From Pseudoalteromonas piscicida (GTDB lineage Bacteria > Pseudomonadota > Gammaproteobacteria > Enterobacterales > Alteromonadaceae), in the NCBI RefSeq assembly GCF_002208135.1, contig NZ_CP021646.1, forward strand, positions 1,099,501 to 1,163,500: a DNA stretch of 64,000 nt. The letters run 5' to 3'. The position numbers and the translations under genes are program-made. The notes beneath the pieces were generated by a model. It was not told where the DNA came from and did not search any database. It saw only the letters and a program-made list of their open reading frames with translations. Shown piece after piece: positions 35,666 through 45,945 of the stretch (positions within the stretch are counted from its first letter, which is position 1; the number at the start of each line of letters is the position of its first letter).

Positions 35666-36554
35666 TACACATTGCGGCATGATTGCCATTGTCGGTAGAC
35701 CTAACGTAGGTAAATCGACATTATTAAATAAACTGGTTGAGCAAAAGGTAAGTATTACCTCGCGTAAACCACAAACGACTCGTCACCGCATCATGGGGAT
35801 CCATACAGAGGGTAATCATCAAGCGGTGTACGTTGATACGCCAGGACTTCATATTGAAGAAAAGCGTGCAATTAACCGCTTAATGAACCGAGCAGCATCA
35901 AGCTCAATCGGCGATGTTGAACTGGTTATTTTCGTTGTAGAAGGAACGCATTGGACGCCTGATGACGAAATGGTACTGGCTAAAGTTAAAGACAGCGGCC
36001 GTCCCATCTTGGTGGTGATGAATAAAACCGATCAGGTAAAAGATAAAGACTTGTTGATGCCACATATTCAGTGGTTGAGTGAACAGGGTGATTTTATCGG
36101 GATCGTACCTATCTCTGCGAAGCAAGGTAAGAACGTTGATATGATCAGAGAAGAAGTGCACAAGCGTTTACCTGCGTGTGAATTCTATTTCCCTGAAGAT
36201 TATGTTACCGATCGCTCAATGCGTTTTATGGCGGCAGAGATCGTGCGTGAAAAGCTGATGCGCTTTATGGGCGATGAGCTACCGTACTCGGTGACGGTTG
36301 AGATCGAACAGTTTAAGTGGCAAGACAACGGCGTTTGGCAGATAAACGCGTTGATCCTTGTTGAGCGCGAATCGCAAAAACGCATGGTGATCGGCAACAA
36401 AGGCGAAAAGCTCAAAGTGATCGGTCGCGAAGCGCGTAAAGATCTTGAAAACATGCTAGACAACAAAGTCTATCTCGAATGCTGGGTTAAAGTGAAATCT
36501 GGCTGGGCAGACGACGAACGTGCTCTTCGTAGCTTAGGGTACGGAGAAGACTGA
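35655..36554 (+). CDS. era: GTPase Era
   Basis: Essential GTPase that binds 16S rRNA during 30S maturation. 299 residues (301 in E. coli). G motifs: [12 protein letters not shown] near residue 13, DTPGLH, NKTDQV and the SAK motif in [11 protein letters not shown]. The C-terminal KH domain has [23 protein letters not shown] (split mid-domain at KRM). It overlaps rnc and its stop directly abuts recO. Confidence 0.97.
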   Translation: MTLDTHCGMIAIVGRPNVGKSTLLNKLVEQKVSITSRKPQTTRHRIMGIHTEGNHQAVYVDTPGLHIEEKRAINRLMNRAASSSIGDVELVIFVVEGTHWTPDDEMVLAKVKDSGRPILVVMNKTDQVKDKDLLMPHIQWLSEQGDFIGIVPISAKQGKNVDMIREEVHKRLPACEFYFPEDYVTDRSMRFMAAEIVREKLMRFMGDELPYSVTVEIEQFKWQDNGVWQINALILVERESQKRMVIGNKGEKLKVIGREARKDLENMLDNKVYLECWVKVKSGWADDERALRSLGYGED

Positions 36555-37247
36555 TTGGATAGCGACTTTCGACAGGCCTATCTGTTACATCGCAGACCTT
36601 ACAGCGATTCTCAGGTACTGCTTGACGTACTAGTCGAAGGCGTTGGACAACTCAAAATGCTTGCCCGAGTAAAGGGCAAGCAATCCCTCAAACATAATGC
36701 CCAGTTGCGGCCATTTTCATTACTTTTACTGCAATATGCAGGCAGATACGATTTTAAATACGTAAACCGTTTTGAACCCACAGACAACCAAATCCAACTC
36801 GTTGGGCGGCAGTTATATTGTGGCTTGTATCTCAATGAGCTAACACAACGCGTGGTACCCACCAACGAACCGCTAGAGCAGATCTTTGCGCTCTATCAGT
36901 TACATTTAATGCGTTTGGCCCAAGATGAAGATGTCGAACCTATCTTACGCAGCTTTGAGTTGCAATTATTGGGTGAACTTGGGTTTGGTGTGGAACTGGA
37001 GTTTGACGCAGAAGGTAATCCAGTGCGGCCAAAAGCCGCGTATAAGTACGTATCTGAGTATGGTTTTATTGCAGTCGGTCGTGAACCTGATACGATACCG
37101 GGCAGTATGTTACTAGCCATTGCCAATCAAGATTTCCAAGACCTTGCCGTGAGAAGGGCGGCTAAGCTATTAACACGAAAATTAATGGCACCGCTGGTTG
37201 GTAAGCAAGGGCTGAAAAGTAGAGAGCTATTTATTTCAAAGAAATAA
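36555..37247 (+). CDS. recO: DNA repair protein RecO
   Basis: Mediator that with RecR loads RecA on SSB-coated gaps. 230 residues (242 in E. coli). The N-terminal OB-fold begins AYLLHRRPYSDSQVLLDVL and LARVKGKQSLKHN; the rest is helical. The start is TTG directly after the era stop; no ATG lies before the conserved region. The usual RecO zinc cysteines are absent, as in other gammaproteobacterial RecO. Confidence 0.93.
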   Translation: MDSDFRQAYLLHRRPYSDSQVLLDVLVEGVGQLKMLARVKGKQSLKHNAQLRPFSLLLLQYAGRYDFKYVNRFEPTDNQIQLVGRQLYCGLYLNELTQRVVPTNEPLEQIFALYQLHLMRLAQDEDVEPILRSFELQLLGELGFGVELEFDAEGNPVRPKAAYKYVSEYGFIAVGREPDTIPGSMLLAIANQDFQDLAVRRAAKLLTRKLMAPLVGKQGLKSRELFISKK

Positions 37248-37278
37248 TACCAATTTAATCAAAGATATAAATCGGTAT
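37243..37278. repeat. Palindromic copy of the dispersed ATACCAATTT motif
   Basis: AATAATACCAATTT (37243-37256) is identical to 15792-15805. ATACCAATTTA (37247-37257) pairs with TAAATCGGTAT (37268-37278) with one mismatch around a 10-base loop. It overlaps the recO stop and lies before pdxJ. Confidence 0.6.
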
Positions 37279-37332
37279 CGCAGTAATAAGTGGGTAATTC
37301 ACTTGCTACGTCATATTATCAAGGGATAAACG

Positions 37333-38067
37333 ATGAAAGATATTTTACTCGGCGTTAACGTAGATCATATTGCAACACTTCGTCAGGCGCGTGGCACTAG
37401 CTATCCTGATCCAGCACATGCCGCTGCCGTAGCTGAGCACGCAGGTGCCGACGGCATTACTATTCACCTACGCGAAGATCGTCGCCACATTCAAGATCGC
37501 GATGTTTACGTGATGGCAAAAACCATCCAAACACGTATGAATCTAGAAATCGCCGTAACTGACGAAATGCTCGACATCGCTTGCGAAGTAAAACCTGAAT
37601 ATGTTTGCTTAGTGCCAGAAAAACGCGAAGAATTAACCACGGAAGGTGGCTTAGACGTGGCGGGTAATCTAGATAGGATCACAGCGGCAACTCAGCGTCT
37701 AGCTGATGCAGGTATCAAAGTAAGCTTGTTTATCGACGCGGATAAAAAGCAGCTAGATGCTGCAAAGCAAAGCGGTGCGCCTTATATTGAGATCCACACT
37801 GGTGCTTATGCTGATGCTGAGAACGACACCGAAATGAGCGCTGAGCTTGAACGCATTCGTGAAGGCGTTCAGTATGCTCATGGCCTAGGTCTTATCGTCA
37901 ACGCTGGGCATGGTTTGCATTACCATAACGTTAAACCGATTGCACAAATGCCAGAAATCTACGAGCTTAACATTGGTCATGCCATTGTCGCTCGAGCGGC
38001 AATTGATGGACTGGAAAAGGCAGTACGAGATATGAAGCGTTTGATGTTAGAGGCAAGACAGGCATAA
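37333..38067 (+). CDS. pdxJ: Pyridoxine 5'-phosphate synthase
   Basis: Last step of the long vitamin B6 route: joins 1-deoxyxylulose 5-phosphate and the PdxA product. 244 residues (243 in E. coli). A TIM barrel with [29 protein letters not shown] and GHGLHYHN, which hold the phosphate and active-site histidine/glutamate residues. It sits 85 bases after recO, as in E. coli, and has a terminator. It supplies PLP for enzymes such as MegL. Confidence 0.97.
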   Translation: MKDILLGVNVDHIATLRQARGTSYPDPAHAAAVAEHAGADGITIHLREDRRHIQDRDVYVMAKTIQTRMNLEIAVTDEMLDIACEVKPEYVCLVPEKREELTTEGGLDVAGNLDRITAATQRLADAGIKVSLFIDADKKQLDAAKQSGAPYIEIHTGAYADAENDTEMSAELERIREGVQYAHGLGLIVNAGHGLHYHNVKPIAQMPEIYELNIGHAIVARAAIDGLEKAVRDMKRLMLEARQA

Positions 38068-38088
38068 CGCTAAGCGGTAAAGAAAACG

Positions 38089-38114
38089 AAAGGGCTGTGT
38101 AGCCCTTTCTTTTT
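38089..38114 (+). terminator. Terminator after pdxJ
   Basis: AAAGGGCT (38089-38096) pairs with AGCCCTTT (38101-38108), 4-base loop, then CTTTTT. It closes the rpoE-to-pdxJ block. Confidence 0.9.
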
Positions 38115-38131
38115 GCCTTGTAATCAGGTTA

Positions 38132-38141
38132 ATACAATTGG
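38132..38141. repeat. Partial inverted copy of the ATACCAATT motif
   Basis: AATTGGTAT on the plus strand here, just before the receptor gene, is the reverse complement of the ATACCAATT core seen at 15797 and 37247. It is too short to be sure it is related. Confidence 0.35.
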
Positions 38142-38148
38142 TATCAAA

Positions 38149-40203
38149 ATGAAAGAAATGGTGTTGGTCTTTGCAAGTTGTGCCCTTGCACCACAACTTA
38201 GCGAAGCGACAGAGAACAATGAATTTGAAATCATCACTACTACGGCATCCAGGTTAGCTGAGACGGTAGGAGAGCGCCCTGTAAGCCTCGCTTTGCTCAC
38301 AGAAGCTCAGTTAGATGACATCGGCGTCACGCATATCGAAAAAGCGTTGAGGCTTGTTGCTGGTGCAAATATACAACATGGTAATGGTCAAGAGTATCTA
38401 CCTGCATTGCGTTCTCAAGTGCTCTCTGGTGCAGGCGCATGTGGCGGCATTTTAATGGCTGAAGATGGTATTGCACTCAGAGCCGCTGGCTTTTGTAATA
38501 TCAATGAACTCTTTGAGTCGCACTTTGAAGCGGCAGAGCGTATTGAAGTGCTAAAAGGGCCTAATAGCGTGTTGTATGGCTCTAATGCGGTGCATGGAGT
38601 GGTCAATGTGATTACTTCAAACAGCATTCAAAAGACACCTAGGATCGCACTAGATATCGGCTCCTATGGTTATAGCCGAACTCGGATGCAAGCTGGCGAC
38701 AAAGCCCTTGGCTTGGGCGCCGCGTTAACCCTTACAAAAGATACGGGTTATCGTGACGATGAAAGCGTCGAGCAACAAAAGTTGAGCGTCAAACACCAAT
38801 ATGAAGGTAAGAAGATTGGTGTCGTATCTGGGATGACATACACCCACTTAGATCAGCAAACTGCGGGTTATATAACAGGAGTGGATAGCTATAAAAATAA
38901 GCAATTGGCAAAGCAAAACGAAAACCCTGAAGCATTTAGAAAGGCAGAGTCATTGAGAGCTTGGACAGAAATAACCGGGCACTTTGATGATAGCAACACC
39001 GTGCTAATAAAACCTTATGTACGTTGGCAAGAGATGGAGTTTGTTAAGCATTTCTTGCCGGGTAAGCCGTTTGAAGAAAATGGTCAAACTGGCGTAGGGC
39101 TGCAAACGCTTATACACACTGAACTAAGTGACTCAATACAATTAGATTGGGGAATGGATGCGGAATATACCCAAGGCGAGATGTTGCAGTATCAGCCTAC
39201 GCCGACTGAAGGCTCTGTATTTTTGCGCTCAACTATCCCCACAGGAAAACACTACGACTATGAAGTAGATGCAAGGCAACTCGCGCCTTTTGCAAATCTC
39301 AGTTGGCGACAGGGTAACTGGTTAGTTGAACTGGGCGGTCGTTTTGAGTCAATGAAATACGATTATCGCAACTTTTTGCCTATTGGGCGCACCAAAGAAG
39401 ATGGCTCGGAGTGTGCAATGGGCGGGTGTCGTTATAGTCGCCCAGCCAGTGGCAAAGATAGCTTTACTTATTTTTCACCAAAATTTGGTTTAAGCTACGC
39501 GTTTACTGAACTGCATATTGCCTATGCTAACGTGTCCAAAGGCTATCGCGCACCACAAGCTGCTGAGCTTTACCAATTGCAGCGAGAGCAGCTAAAAGCA
39601 TCGCTAGAAGAAGAAAAGGCGGACAATATCGAGCTTGGCCTAAAGGGGAGTGCAGATAGCCTTGACTATCAGGTCGCGATTTATGACATGGAAAAAGAAA
39701 ATTTGATCTTCCGAGATAGTGACTTTTTCTATATCAACGATGGTCGCTCAAGACACCGAGGTGTGGAGTTGGAGCTGAGTTATTCATTCTCAGCACATTG
39801 GCAACTAGATCTCGCCGCAACGCGTGCTAAGCATACTTATGAACAAGATAATATTCTTGGGGGCATCAATATTAATGGCAACGATCTAGATTCAGCACCA
39901 AGGAGCATCATTAACGCCCAATTGCACTGGCAAGTACTGGACAATCTCAGTTGGTCTTTAGCTTGGCATCATGTAGGAGAGTATTTTACTGACCCCGAAA
40001 ATCTTCATCGTTATTCTGGTCACGACTTGCTGAGCTTACGAGGAAAATGGCAGGTAAATCCGCATTTGGCGCTGACGATGAGAGTGAAAAATCTAAGCGA
40101 CGAACGTTACGCTGAGCGTGCCGATTACACTTCGTTTAGTGGTGAAAGGTACTTTCCTGGAAGACCAAGAAACATTCTAGTGTCAATGGACTACCGCTGG
40201 TAA
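38149..40203 (+). CDS. TonB-dependent outer-membrane receptor, ligand unknown
   Basis: Outer-membrane gated barrel for import of a scarce ligand. About 684 residues from the ATG at 38149, chosen because a signal peptide MKEMVLVFASCALAPQLSEA begins there; an upstream TTG gives a non-signal extension. The plug domain has TTTASRLAETVGERP (TonB-box region), RIEVLKGPNSVLYGSNAVHGVVNVIT and a cysteine pair in GACGG and GFCN. The barrel holds a second cysteine pair in ECAMGGCRY and ends NILVSMDYRW with terminal aromatic. It occupies the place where acpS follows pdxJ in E. coli. No Fur box, B12 riboswitch or TonB genes are adjacent, so the ligand cannot be named. Confidence 0.9.
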   Translation: MKEMVLVFASCALAPQLSEATENNEFEIITTTASRLAETVGERPVSLALLTEAQLDDIGVTHIEKALRLVAGANIQHGNGQEYLPALRSQVLSGAGACGGILMAEDGIALRAAGFCNINELFESHFEAAERIEVLKGPNSVLYGSNAVHGVVNVITSNSIQKTPRIALDIGSYGYSRTRMQAGDKALGLGAALTLTKDTGYRDDESVEQQKLSVKHQYEGKKIGVVSGMTYTHLDQQTAGYITGVDSYKNKQLAKQNENPEAFRKAESLRAWTEITGHFDDSNTVLIKPYVRWQEMEFVKHFLPGKPFEENGQTGVGLQTLIHTELSDSIQLDWGMDAEYTQGEMLQYQPTPTEGSVFLRSTIPTGKHYDYEVDARQLAPFANLSWRQGNWLVELGGRFESMKYDYRNFLPIGRTKEDGSECAMGGCRYSRPASGKDSFTYFSPKFGLSYAFTELHIAYANVSKGYRAPQAAELYQLQREQLKASLEEEKADNIELGLKGSADSLDYQVAIYDMEKENLIFRDSDFFYINDGRSRHRGVELELSYSFSAHWQLDLAATRAKHTYEQDNILGGININGNDLDSAPRSIINAQLHWQVLDNLSWSLAWHHVGEYFTDPENLHRYSGHDLLSLRGKWQVNPHLALTMRVKNLSDERYAERADYTSFSGERYFPGRPRNILVSMDYRW

Positions 40204-40209
40204 TACATG

Positions 40210-40236
40210 AAAAAGGGAGCAGAAAGCTCCCTTTTT
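40210..40236. terminator. Bidirectional terminator between the receptor gene and dapD
   Basis: AAAAAGGGAGC (40210-40220) pairs with GCTCCCTTTTT (40226-40236), 5-base loop, usable on both strands by the two convergent genes. Confidence 0.93.
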
Positions 40237-40252
40237 GAAACCATTGTGATAT

Positions 40253-41080
40253 TTAGTCGTCTAGTGAGCGAAGTAGTGCATTGATCCCTACTTTTTCGCG
40301 GGTTTGCTGATCTACTTTTTTCACAATAATTGCTGCGTATAGGCTATGGGAGCCATCTTTGCTTGGTAGTGATCCAGGTACTACCACCGCACCGGCTGGT
40401 ACGCGACCATAATGGGTTTCGCCTGTTTCACGGTCGTAAATACGAGTACTTTGTGAAATATAGACACCCATGGAGATAACCGCACCTTCTTCAACAATCA
40501 CACCTTCTACGATTTCAGAACGTGCGCCGATGAAACAGTTATCTTCAATAATCGTTGGATTGGCTTGTAGCGGCTCTAATACGCCACCAATGCCCACACC
40601 GCCAGATAGGTGTACGTTTTTACCGATCTGTGCACACGAGCCTACGGTTGCCCAAGTATCAACCATAGTGCCTTCATCAACATATGCACCAATATTGACG
40701 TAGGACGGCATAAGTACCACGTTTTTACCGACAAAGCTGCCTTGACGTGCTACCGCGTTTGGTACTACGCGCATACCACCTTGTTGGAACTGCTCTGGCG
40801 TGTAGTCTGAGAATTTTAATGGTACTTTGTCGTAAAACTGGTTAACGCCATCGCTCATTGGTTGGTTGTCACGAATTCTAAAAGACAGGAGTACCGCCTT
40901 TTTCAACCATTGATGTACAACCCACTCACCACTAATTTTTTCAGCAACACGTGCTGCACCTGAATCTAGCATTTCTAGTGCGTTGACAATCGCCTGTTTT
41001 ACTTCGTCTGATACCGTTGTTGGAGTGATGGTATCGCGGTTTTCCCACGCGGTTTCAATAGTCGTTTTTAAATCAGACAT
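40253..41080 (-). CDS. dapD: Tetrahydrodipicolinate N-succinyltransferase
   Basis: Succinylase step of lysine and diaminopimelate synthesis. About 275 residues from the ATG at 41080, preceded by GAGGAA; E. coli has 274. The left-handed beta-helix is visible as hexapeptide repeats ([22 protein letters not shown], shown only in part; [20 protein letters not shown]). A longer reading into glnD is possible but less family-like. It lies 10 bases after glnD, the E. coli order. Confidence 0.96.
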   Translation of the reverse strand: MSDLKTTIETAWENRDTITPTTVSDEVKQAIVNALEMLDSGAARVAEKISGEWVVHQWLKKAVLLSFRIRDNQPMSDGVNQFYDKVPLKFSDYTPEQFQQGGMRVVPNAVARQGSFVGKNVVLMPSYVNIGAYVDEGTMVDTWATVGSCAQIGKNVHLSGGVGIGGVLEPLQANPTIIEDNCFIGARSEIVEGVIVEEGAVISMGVYISQSTRIYDRETGETHYGRVPAGAVVVPGSLPSKDGSHSLYAAIIVKKVDQQTREKVGINALLRSLDD

Positions 41081-41090
41081 AAATTCCTCG

Positions 41091-43709
41091 TTAATCTGTT
41101 TCAGCATTTAATTTTTTGAGTAGGGCACGATGAAGCTCAGCTTTTTGTACTTCATCTAGTGCCTTGTAATCTTTGTTCGAGACGACGAAAAAGTCTTCTG
41201 CGCGTTCGCCGACGGTTGTAATGCGCGCGGCATGAATATGTAGTGAATAGGCCTGAAATACCTCAGCAATTTTAGTCAGTAATCCAGGAATATCAATGGC
41301 TTGTATTTCAATAAGACTACGGTTTGCTCTAGCATGAGGGCGCAAGATAATTTTTGGCCTAATATTAAAATCTTTAAACTTCTGTGAGCGGTTCTTTTTG
41401 ACTCTGATTTTCTTTTTTGGATCTTTTAAGAGCGTCTCTAAGCCTCTTCTGATCCCCGCGGCGCGGCCGGTACTGAGTGGGTCGCCATTCACTTCTAAAA
41501 TAACAAAGCTAAAGACAACATAGCCATCTTTGGTAGTCATGACCTGAGCATGCTGGATCTGTGCTTTTTTAGAACCAATCACACTGACCAGTTTGGCAAA
41601 CAACGCCGACTCATAAGGACTATATACGAATACTTGTGTTCCGCCATGCATGGGCTTGTCAGAAACGATCACGCTTGGCTGACTTAAATCATCAGATTTT
41701 AATAAATGTTCAGTATGCCAAGAGATTTGCTGTTCGCTAAATGCAGTAAAATAGTTCGCCTTAAAGCGTGACCAAATAAGGTCAATGTATTCTTCAAAGT
41801 AGCCCAGATTAAGCAGACGTTGCTTGGCTTGGCGTTTCTTGTCACGGATCTGATCGCGCATATCCATCGGGTTTTCAAGACCCAATCGTAGTGCTCGTTG
41901 GGTATGTAAATACAGCTCACGTAAGAGGGTATTTTTCCAATCGTTCCAGAGGTTGTCGTTGGTTGCACGAATGTCGGCGACCGTTAAACAGTAGAGATAA
42001 TCTAGCTGACGTTCATTTTTCACTTTTTGTGCAAATTCAGCAATAACATCTGGGTCGTTAATATCTTTACGCTGGGCAGTGACAGACATCAGTAGATGAT
42101 TTTGTACCAGCCACGCGACAAGCTTTGCATCCGACGGCGTAAAGCCGTGCATTTTGGTAAATGCCATGGCATCGACTGCGCCAAGCTCGGAATGGTCGCC
42201 ACCTCGACCTTTGGCAATATCGTGAAAGATCCCGGCTAAGTAAAGCAACTCAGGCTTGTCCATACGGGCGACAATCTCAGAACAAATCGGGAACTCGCTA
42301 ATATGCTCTTTATCGAAATACCGGTAGATATTATTGATGAGCTTATGGGTATGCTCATCCACTGTGTAGGCGTGAAATAGGTCGAACTGCATTTGACCAA
42401 AAATATTACGCCACTGCGGTAAATAGGCCGCAATGATCCCGTGTTTGTGCATGAGAGTAAATGCTCGCCCCATGCCATTTGGGTGTTTCAATAGCCTTAA
42501 AAAAGCGTCACGACAGCCTGCGTAATCTTGCAAATCGCCCAATAAACGACGTCTGACTTGACGCATAGTACGGATGGTACTTGGGTCAATCTGATTGATT
42601 TTAGGGTTGTCTGCAATGTGTTCAAAAAGGACAAACAAATTCTCTCGACGGAAAAATACTGAAGGGTTTTTAACGCGAATTTTGTTGCCAATACGCTCAA
42701 AGTTCCTGTCGAGTGGCACGGCCTCTTGTTCCAACTGCTCAGGAAGAATACTTTGTTCGAAATAGGAAAGCAGCATTTGGTTCATTTCGCGCACTCGGCT
42801 CATGATCCTAAATAAGCGTTTCATCATGCGCTCAACTGAGGCTTTACCTTCAGAGCCGAAACCGAGGAGCTCTGCAGCATGTGGTTGATGGTCAAACAGT
42901 AAACGGTTCTCACTGCGGCCAGCGGCTAAGTGCAGCGCAAAGCGAATGTTCCACAGGTTTTCGATGCACTCTAACAGCTCTTGATATTCTTCATGGGTCA
43001 AATAACCGTGATTGATTAACTCTTCCAAAGTTTCAGCGCGGAAGTGCTTTTTAGCGACCCAAAAAATGGTTTGCAGATCGCGAAGGCCACCAGGATTTTC
43101 TTTAATGTTAGGCTCAAGGTTGTATGCGGTACCATGGCATTTTTTATGGCGAATATTTTGCTCATTGACCTTGGCGATAAAAAAGTCACTAGATTGCCAA
43201 ATTGGGGTTTCGACAATATGTCGTTTGAGGCGTTCATATTCAATATGGTTACCACAAATGAGGCGGCTTTCCAGCAGGCTAGTGGCAAAGTGAACGTCTT
43301 CTTGTTTTTGTTCTAAGACTTGTTCATGGGTTCTTACGCTATGGCCAATGTCTAGACCTAAATCCCATAGATAAGTGACAAAACGCTCTAAACAGCTGGT
43401 CACCTCTTCACAGGGGGCAGATTTGGTCAGCACCAAAAAATCGATATCAGAGAACGGGTGCAACTCACCACGGCCATAACCACCAATGGCGATTAACGAC
43501 AAGTCTGGTTGATGCGCCAGTCCAGTTTCATTAAACAGTTTAATCAACAATCGGTCGATAAATTCGGCGCGAGAGTTAATTAGATTTCTAACGGGTTGCT
43601 TGGCAAATTGATTGCTTAACCATTTGTAGAAAAAAGCAAGACAATCACGGTAATCGGTAAGTTCTTGTGCTTCATCAAGAAGCGTCTTCACTTTGTTCGG
43701 TAATGCCAC
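41091..43709 (-). CDS. glnD: PII uridylyltransferase/uridylyl-removing enzyme
   Basis: Nitrogen sensor that adds or removes UMP on PII according to glutamine. 872 residues. The nucleotidyltransferase motif [19 protein letters not shown] is near residue 72, the HD phosphohydrolase motif [16 protein letters not shown] near 495, and two ACT domains lie at the C terminus ([39 protein letters not shown]) for glutamine sensing. The start is GTG ([10 protein letters not shown] follows). Between map and dapD as in E. coli. Confidence 0.97.
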   Translation of the reverse strand: MALPNKVKTLLDEAQELTDYRDCLAFFYKWLSNQFAKQPVRNLINSRAEFIDRLLIKLFNETGLAHQPDLSLIAIGGYGRGELHPFSDIDFLVLTKSAPCEEVTSCLERFVTYLWDLGLDIGHSVRTHEQVLEQKQEDVHFATSLLESRLICGNHIEYERLKRHIVETPIWQSSDFFIAKVNEQNIRHKKCHGTAYNLEPNIKENPGGLRDLQTIFWVAKKHFRAETLEELINHGYLTHEEYQELLECIENLWNIRFALHLAAGRSENRLLFDHQPHAAELLGFGSEGKASVERMMKRLFRIMSRVREMNQMLLSYFEQSILPEQLEQEAVPLDRNFERIGNKIRVKNPSVFFRRENLFVLFEHIADNPKINQIDPSTIRTMRQVRRRLLGDLQDYAGCRDAFLRLLKHPNGMGRAFTLMHKHGIIAAYLPQWRNIFGQMQFDLFHAYTVDEHTHKLINNIYRYFDKEHISEFPICSEIVARMDKPELLYLAGIFHDIAKGRGGDHSELGAVDAMAFTKMHGFTPSDAKLVAWLVQNHLLMSVTAQRKDINDPDVIAEFAQKVKNERQLDYLYCLTVADIRATNDNLWNDWKNTLLRELYLHTQRALRLGLENPMDMRDQIRDKKRQAKQRLLNLGYFEEYIDLIWSRFKANYFTAFSEQQISWHTEHLLKSDDLSQPSVIVSDKPMHGGTQVFVYSPYESALFAKLVSVIGSKKAQIQHAQVMTTKDGYVVFSFVILEVNGDPLSTGRAAGIRRGLETLLKDPKKKIRVKKNRSQKFKDFNIRPKIILRPHARANRSLIEIQAIDIPGLLTKIAEVFQAYSLHIHAARITTVGERAEDFFVVSNKDYKALDEVQKAELHRALLKKLNAETD

Positions 43710-43881
43710 TTAGGATCCTGTGTCATGCGCGCAAAAACAGTAGAGTCCTGTTTTACACTAAATAAATAAGAATTGCGAGTGACGGAAAGGCGAAGGGTCA
43801 AGGATTGGACAACTAATCCCTACGTGTAACGGATATCTAAAAACAAGAGGCACTGTAACGGTTGTGGCGTGAGTTTTACAA

Positions 43882-43908
43882 TAAAAAGCCAGCGCTGTAG
43901 CTGGCTTT
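43882..43908 (-). terminator. Terminator of map
   Basis: AAAGCCAGC/GCTGGCTTT (43885-43893 with 43900-43908), 6-base loop; on the minus strand it is followed by TTTTTAT. It lies 18 bases after the map stop and separates map from glnD. The remaining 170 bases to glnD show nothing else that I can name. Confidence 0.85.
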
Positions 43909-43925
43909 GACAAATTCTTTGGTAA

Positions 43926-44717
43926 TTAAGCTGAATGCGTAATAACGCGATCTATCGTTTCATCATTGCGTAGCGTTAAGATCTCAACGCCATTGTCTGT
44001 GACAAGCAGCGTGTGTTCCCATTGTGCCGAAAGGCTACGGTCTTTGGTGACTACAGTCCAATCATCTTTTAGTAGCTTACATTGGCGCTTACCCGCGTTA
44101 ACCATAGGCTCGATAGTTAAACACATACCAGCTTTAAGTACTTCGCCGGTGCCCGGTTTGCCGTAGTGCATTACTTGTGGCTCTTCATGGAATTCTTTAC
44201 CAATGCCGTGACCACAATATTCACGTACGATAGAGTAGTTAAAGCCTTCTGCATACTTTTGAATTGCAGCGCCAATATCACCCAAACGCACGCCTGGTTT
44301 TACCATTTTTATCGCAAGGTATAGGCTCTCTTGCGTGATTTCGCTTAAGCGCTTACCTTGGATAGTTGGTGTACCGACATAAAACATTTTTGACGTATCG
44401 CCATGATAACCATCTTTGATCACGGTGATGTCGATATTGATAATGTCGCCTTCTTTTAGCGGTTTATCGTTCGGGATACCGTGACAGATCACGTGGTTAA
44501 CTGAGGTACAAATAGACTTCGGAAAGCCGTGATAATTTAGCGGTGCAGGAATGGCACCTTGCTCATCAACAATGTAGTTGTGACAAATGGTGTTTAATTC
44601 GTCGGTGGTCACCCCTGGCTTAACATACGGCTCGATCATTTCCAGTACTTCCGCGGCTAAACGCCCGGCAACACGCATTTTTTCGATTTCTTCAGGGGTT
44701 TTGATCACTGCACTCAT
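43926..44717 (-). CDS. map: Methionine aminopeptidase, type I
   Basis: Removes the initiator methionine from nascent proteins in the cytoplasm. 263 residues (264 in E. coli). Metal ligands are visible in INIDITVIKDGYHGDTSKMF (aspartates), YCGHGIGKEFHEEPQV (histidine), LTIEPM and QWEHTLLVT (glutamates). It is divergent from rpsB, a gammaproteobacterial constant. Confidence 0.97.
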   Translation of the reverse strand: MSAVIKTPEEIEKMRVAGRLAAEVLEMIEPYVKPGVTTDELNTICHNYIVDEQGAIPAPLNYHGFPKSICTSVNHVICHGIPNDKPLKEGDIINIDITVIKDGYHGDTSKMFYVGTPTIQGKRLSEITQESLYLAIKMVKPGVRLGDIGAAIQKYAEGFNYSIVREYCGHGIGKEFHEEPQVMHYGKPGTGEVLKAGMCLTIEPMVNAGKRQCKLLKDDWTVVTKDRSLSAQWEHTLLVTDNGVEILTLRNDETIDRVITHSA

Positions 44718-44774
44718 TTAGACTCCAAGTCAATTTAGATGAACATTTATTATGCACAAATTTTACGCATAAGA

Positions 44775-44803
44775 TTGAGTTAATTCTTTATATATGGTAT
44801 AAA
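44775..44803 (+). promoter_or_regulatory. Sigma-70 promoter of rpsB with GC-rich discriminator
   Basis: -35 TTGAGT (44775-44780), 17-base spacer, -10 TATAAA (44798-44803), followed at once by GCGCGCC (44804-44810). A GC-rich discriminator of this type is known to confer stringent (ppGpp) control on ribosomal promoters. Confidence 0.75.
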
Positions 44804-44810
44804 GCGCGCC

Positions 44811-44996
44811 GTCTTTTTACAAATAATTCTTCCTCACACGATGAGATTGAATGTCTGTAGTTAAGACAACACACTTATTAATATTAACACACACACATAT
44901 CGACACATACACTTGGGTGCATGCAGTTATAAAAACTTCGTGTTGGTGCTATGGGATATGTGGAGGCCTAACCCTAACTTTTAGAGGAAAAATACA
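44811..44996 (+). ncRNA. Long 5' leader of rpsB, possible S2 autoregulatory leader
   Basis: If transcription starts near 44811, the leader is about 186 bases. In E. coli the rpsB leader is the target of repression by S2. Here the leader has a CA-rich unstructured part (44865-44912) and a GC-richer part before the AGAGGA ribosome binding site. I did not identify a conserved fold by eye, so the regulatory role is inferred from the gene and the leader length. Confidence 0.4.
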
Positions 44997-45725
44997 ATGG
45001 CAAACGTTTCAATGCGCGATATGCTTCAAGCTGGTGTTCACTTCGGTCACCAAGCACGTTACTGGAACCCTAAGATGAAGCCGTTCATCTTCGGTGCACG
45101 TAACCGCGTTCATATCATCAACCTAGAAAAAACTGTTCCAATGTTCAACGATGCACTTAAGTTCTTACAGAACGTAGCATCTAACAAAGGCAAAATCCTT
45201 TTCGTAGGTACTAAGCGCGCTGCAAGCGAAGCAGTTAAAGAAGCGGCTATCCAAAGTGAGCAGTTCTACGTAAATCACCGTTGGTTAGGTGGTATGTTGA
45301 CTAACTGGAAAACAGTTCGTCAATCAATCAAGCGTCTTAAAGAGCTTGAGACTCAAAGCCAAGACGGTACTTTCGAGAAGCTTACTAAGAAAGAAGCGCT
45401 AATGCTTACTCGTGAAATGCAAAAGCTTGAAAAAGGCCTTGGCGGTATCAAAGATATGGGCGGTCTTCCTGACGCTATCTTCGTTATCGACGCTGACCAC
45501 GAGCACATCGCTATCCGTGAAGCTAACAACCTAGGTATCCCAGTAGTATCTGTTGTTGATACTAACTCAAACCCAGATGGTGTTGATTTCATCATCCCAG
45601 GTAACGACGACGCTATCCGTGCAATCCAGCTATACACTGGTGCAGTAGCGACTGCTATCACTGAAGGTCGTGAAAGCAACATCGTTGCTCAAGCAGAAAA
45701 CGACGACTTCGTTGAAGCTGAGTAA
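44997..45725 (+). CDS. rpsB: 30S ribosomal protein S2
   Basis: Structural protein of the small ribosomal subunit. 242 residues (241 in E. coli), beginning [19 protein letters not shown], with [17 protein letters not shown] and [19 protein letters not shown]. Codon use is strongly biased to the preferred set, as expected for a highly expressed gene. First gene of the rpsB-tsf-pyrH-frr series. Confidence 0.98.
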   Translation: MANVSMRDMLQAGVHFGHQARYWNPKMKPFIFGARNRVHIINLEKTVPMFNDALKFLQNVASNKGKILFVGTKRAASEAVKEAAIQSEQFYVNHRWLGGMLTNWKTVRQSIKRLKELETQSQDGTFEKLTKKEALMLTREMQKLEKGLGGIKDMGGLPDAIFVIDADHEHIAIREANNLGIPVVSVVDTNSNPDGVDFIIPGNDDAIRAIQLYTGAVATAITEGRESNIVAQAENDDFVEAE

Positions 45726-45750
45726 TTACCTGATTAGGTATTAGCTGTCA

Positions 45751-45791
45751 TCAAGTCTTCATCAAATTATTGGTGAAGACTTGATATTCTT
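45751..45791 (+). terminator. Hairpin between rpsB and tsf
   Basis: TCAAGTCTTCA (45751-45761) pairs with TGAAGACTTGA (45774-45784), extendable by four weaker pairs to a 4-base loop, followed by TATTCTTT. It may end some rpsB transcripts and set the S2 to EF-Ts ratio. Confidence 0.65.
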
Positions 45792-45892
45792 TATAAGCGA
45801 TTAACTGCTTATCCCGTTGTTTGCCAAGCAGACCTTGAAAGATAACGGATTTTTATCAAATTGAGGCGAGCTGTACTTGATTTGATATTCAG

Positions 45893-45911
45893 CCAACCTA
45901 AGGTTGGTTTT
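45893..45911 (+). terminator. Small terminator-like hairpin before tsf
   Basis: CCAACC/GGTTGG with a 3-base loop and TTTT (45908-45911), 35 bases before the tsf start. Short; may be a second partial terminator or a pause site. Confidence 0.45.
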
Positions 45912-45945
45912 ATCAAGAACTGAATTCAGATTTGAGGATATTCTA

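Noticed and set aside
44851..45078. Open frame of 75 codons across the rpsB leader and start
   Set aside because: It overlaps the beginning of rpsB in another frame, lacks a good ribosome binding site and looks like no known protein; the CA-rich leader makes open frames likely.
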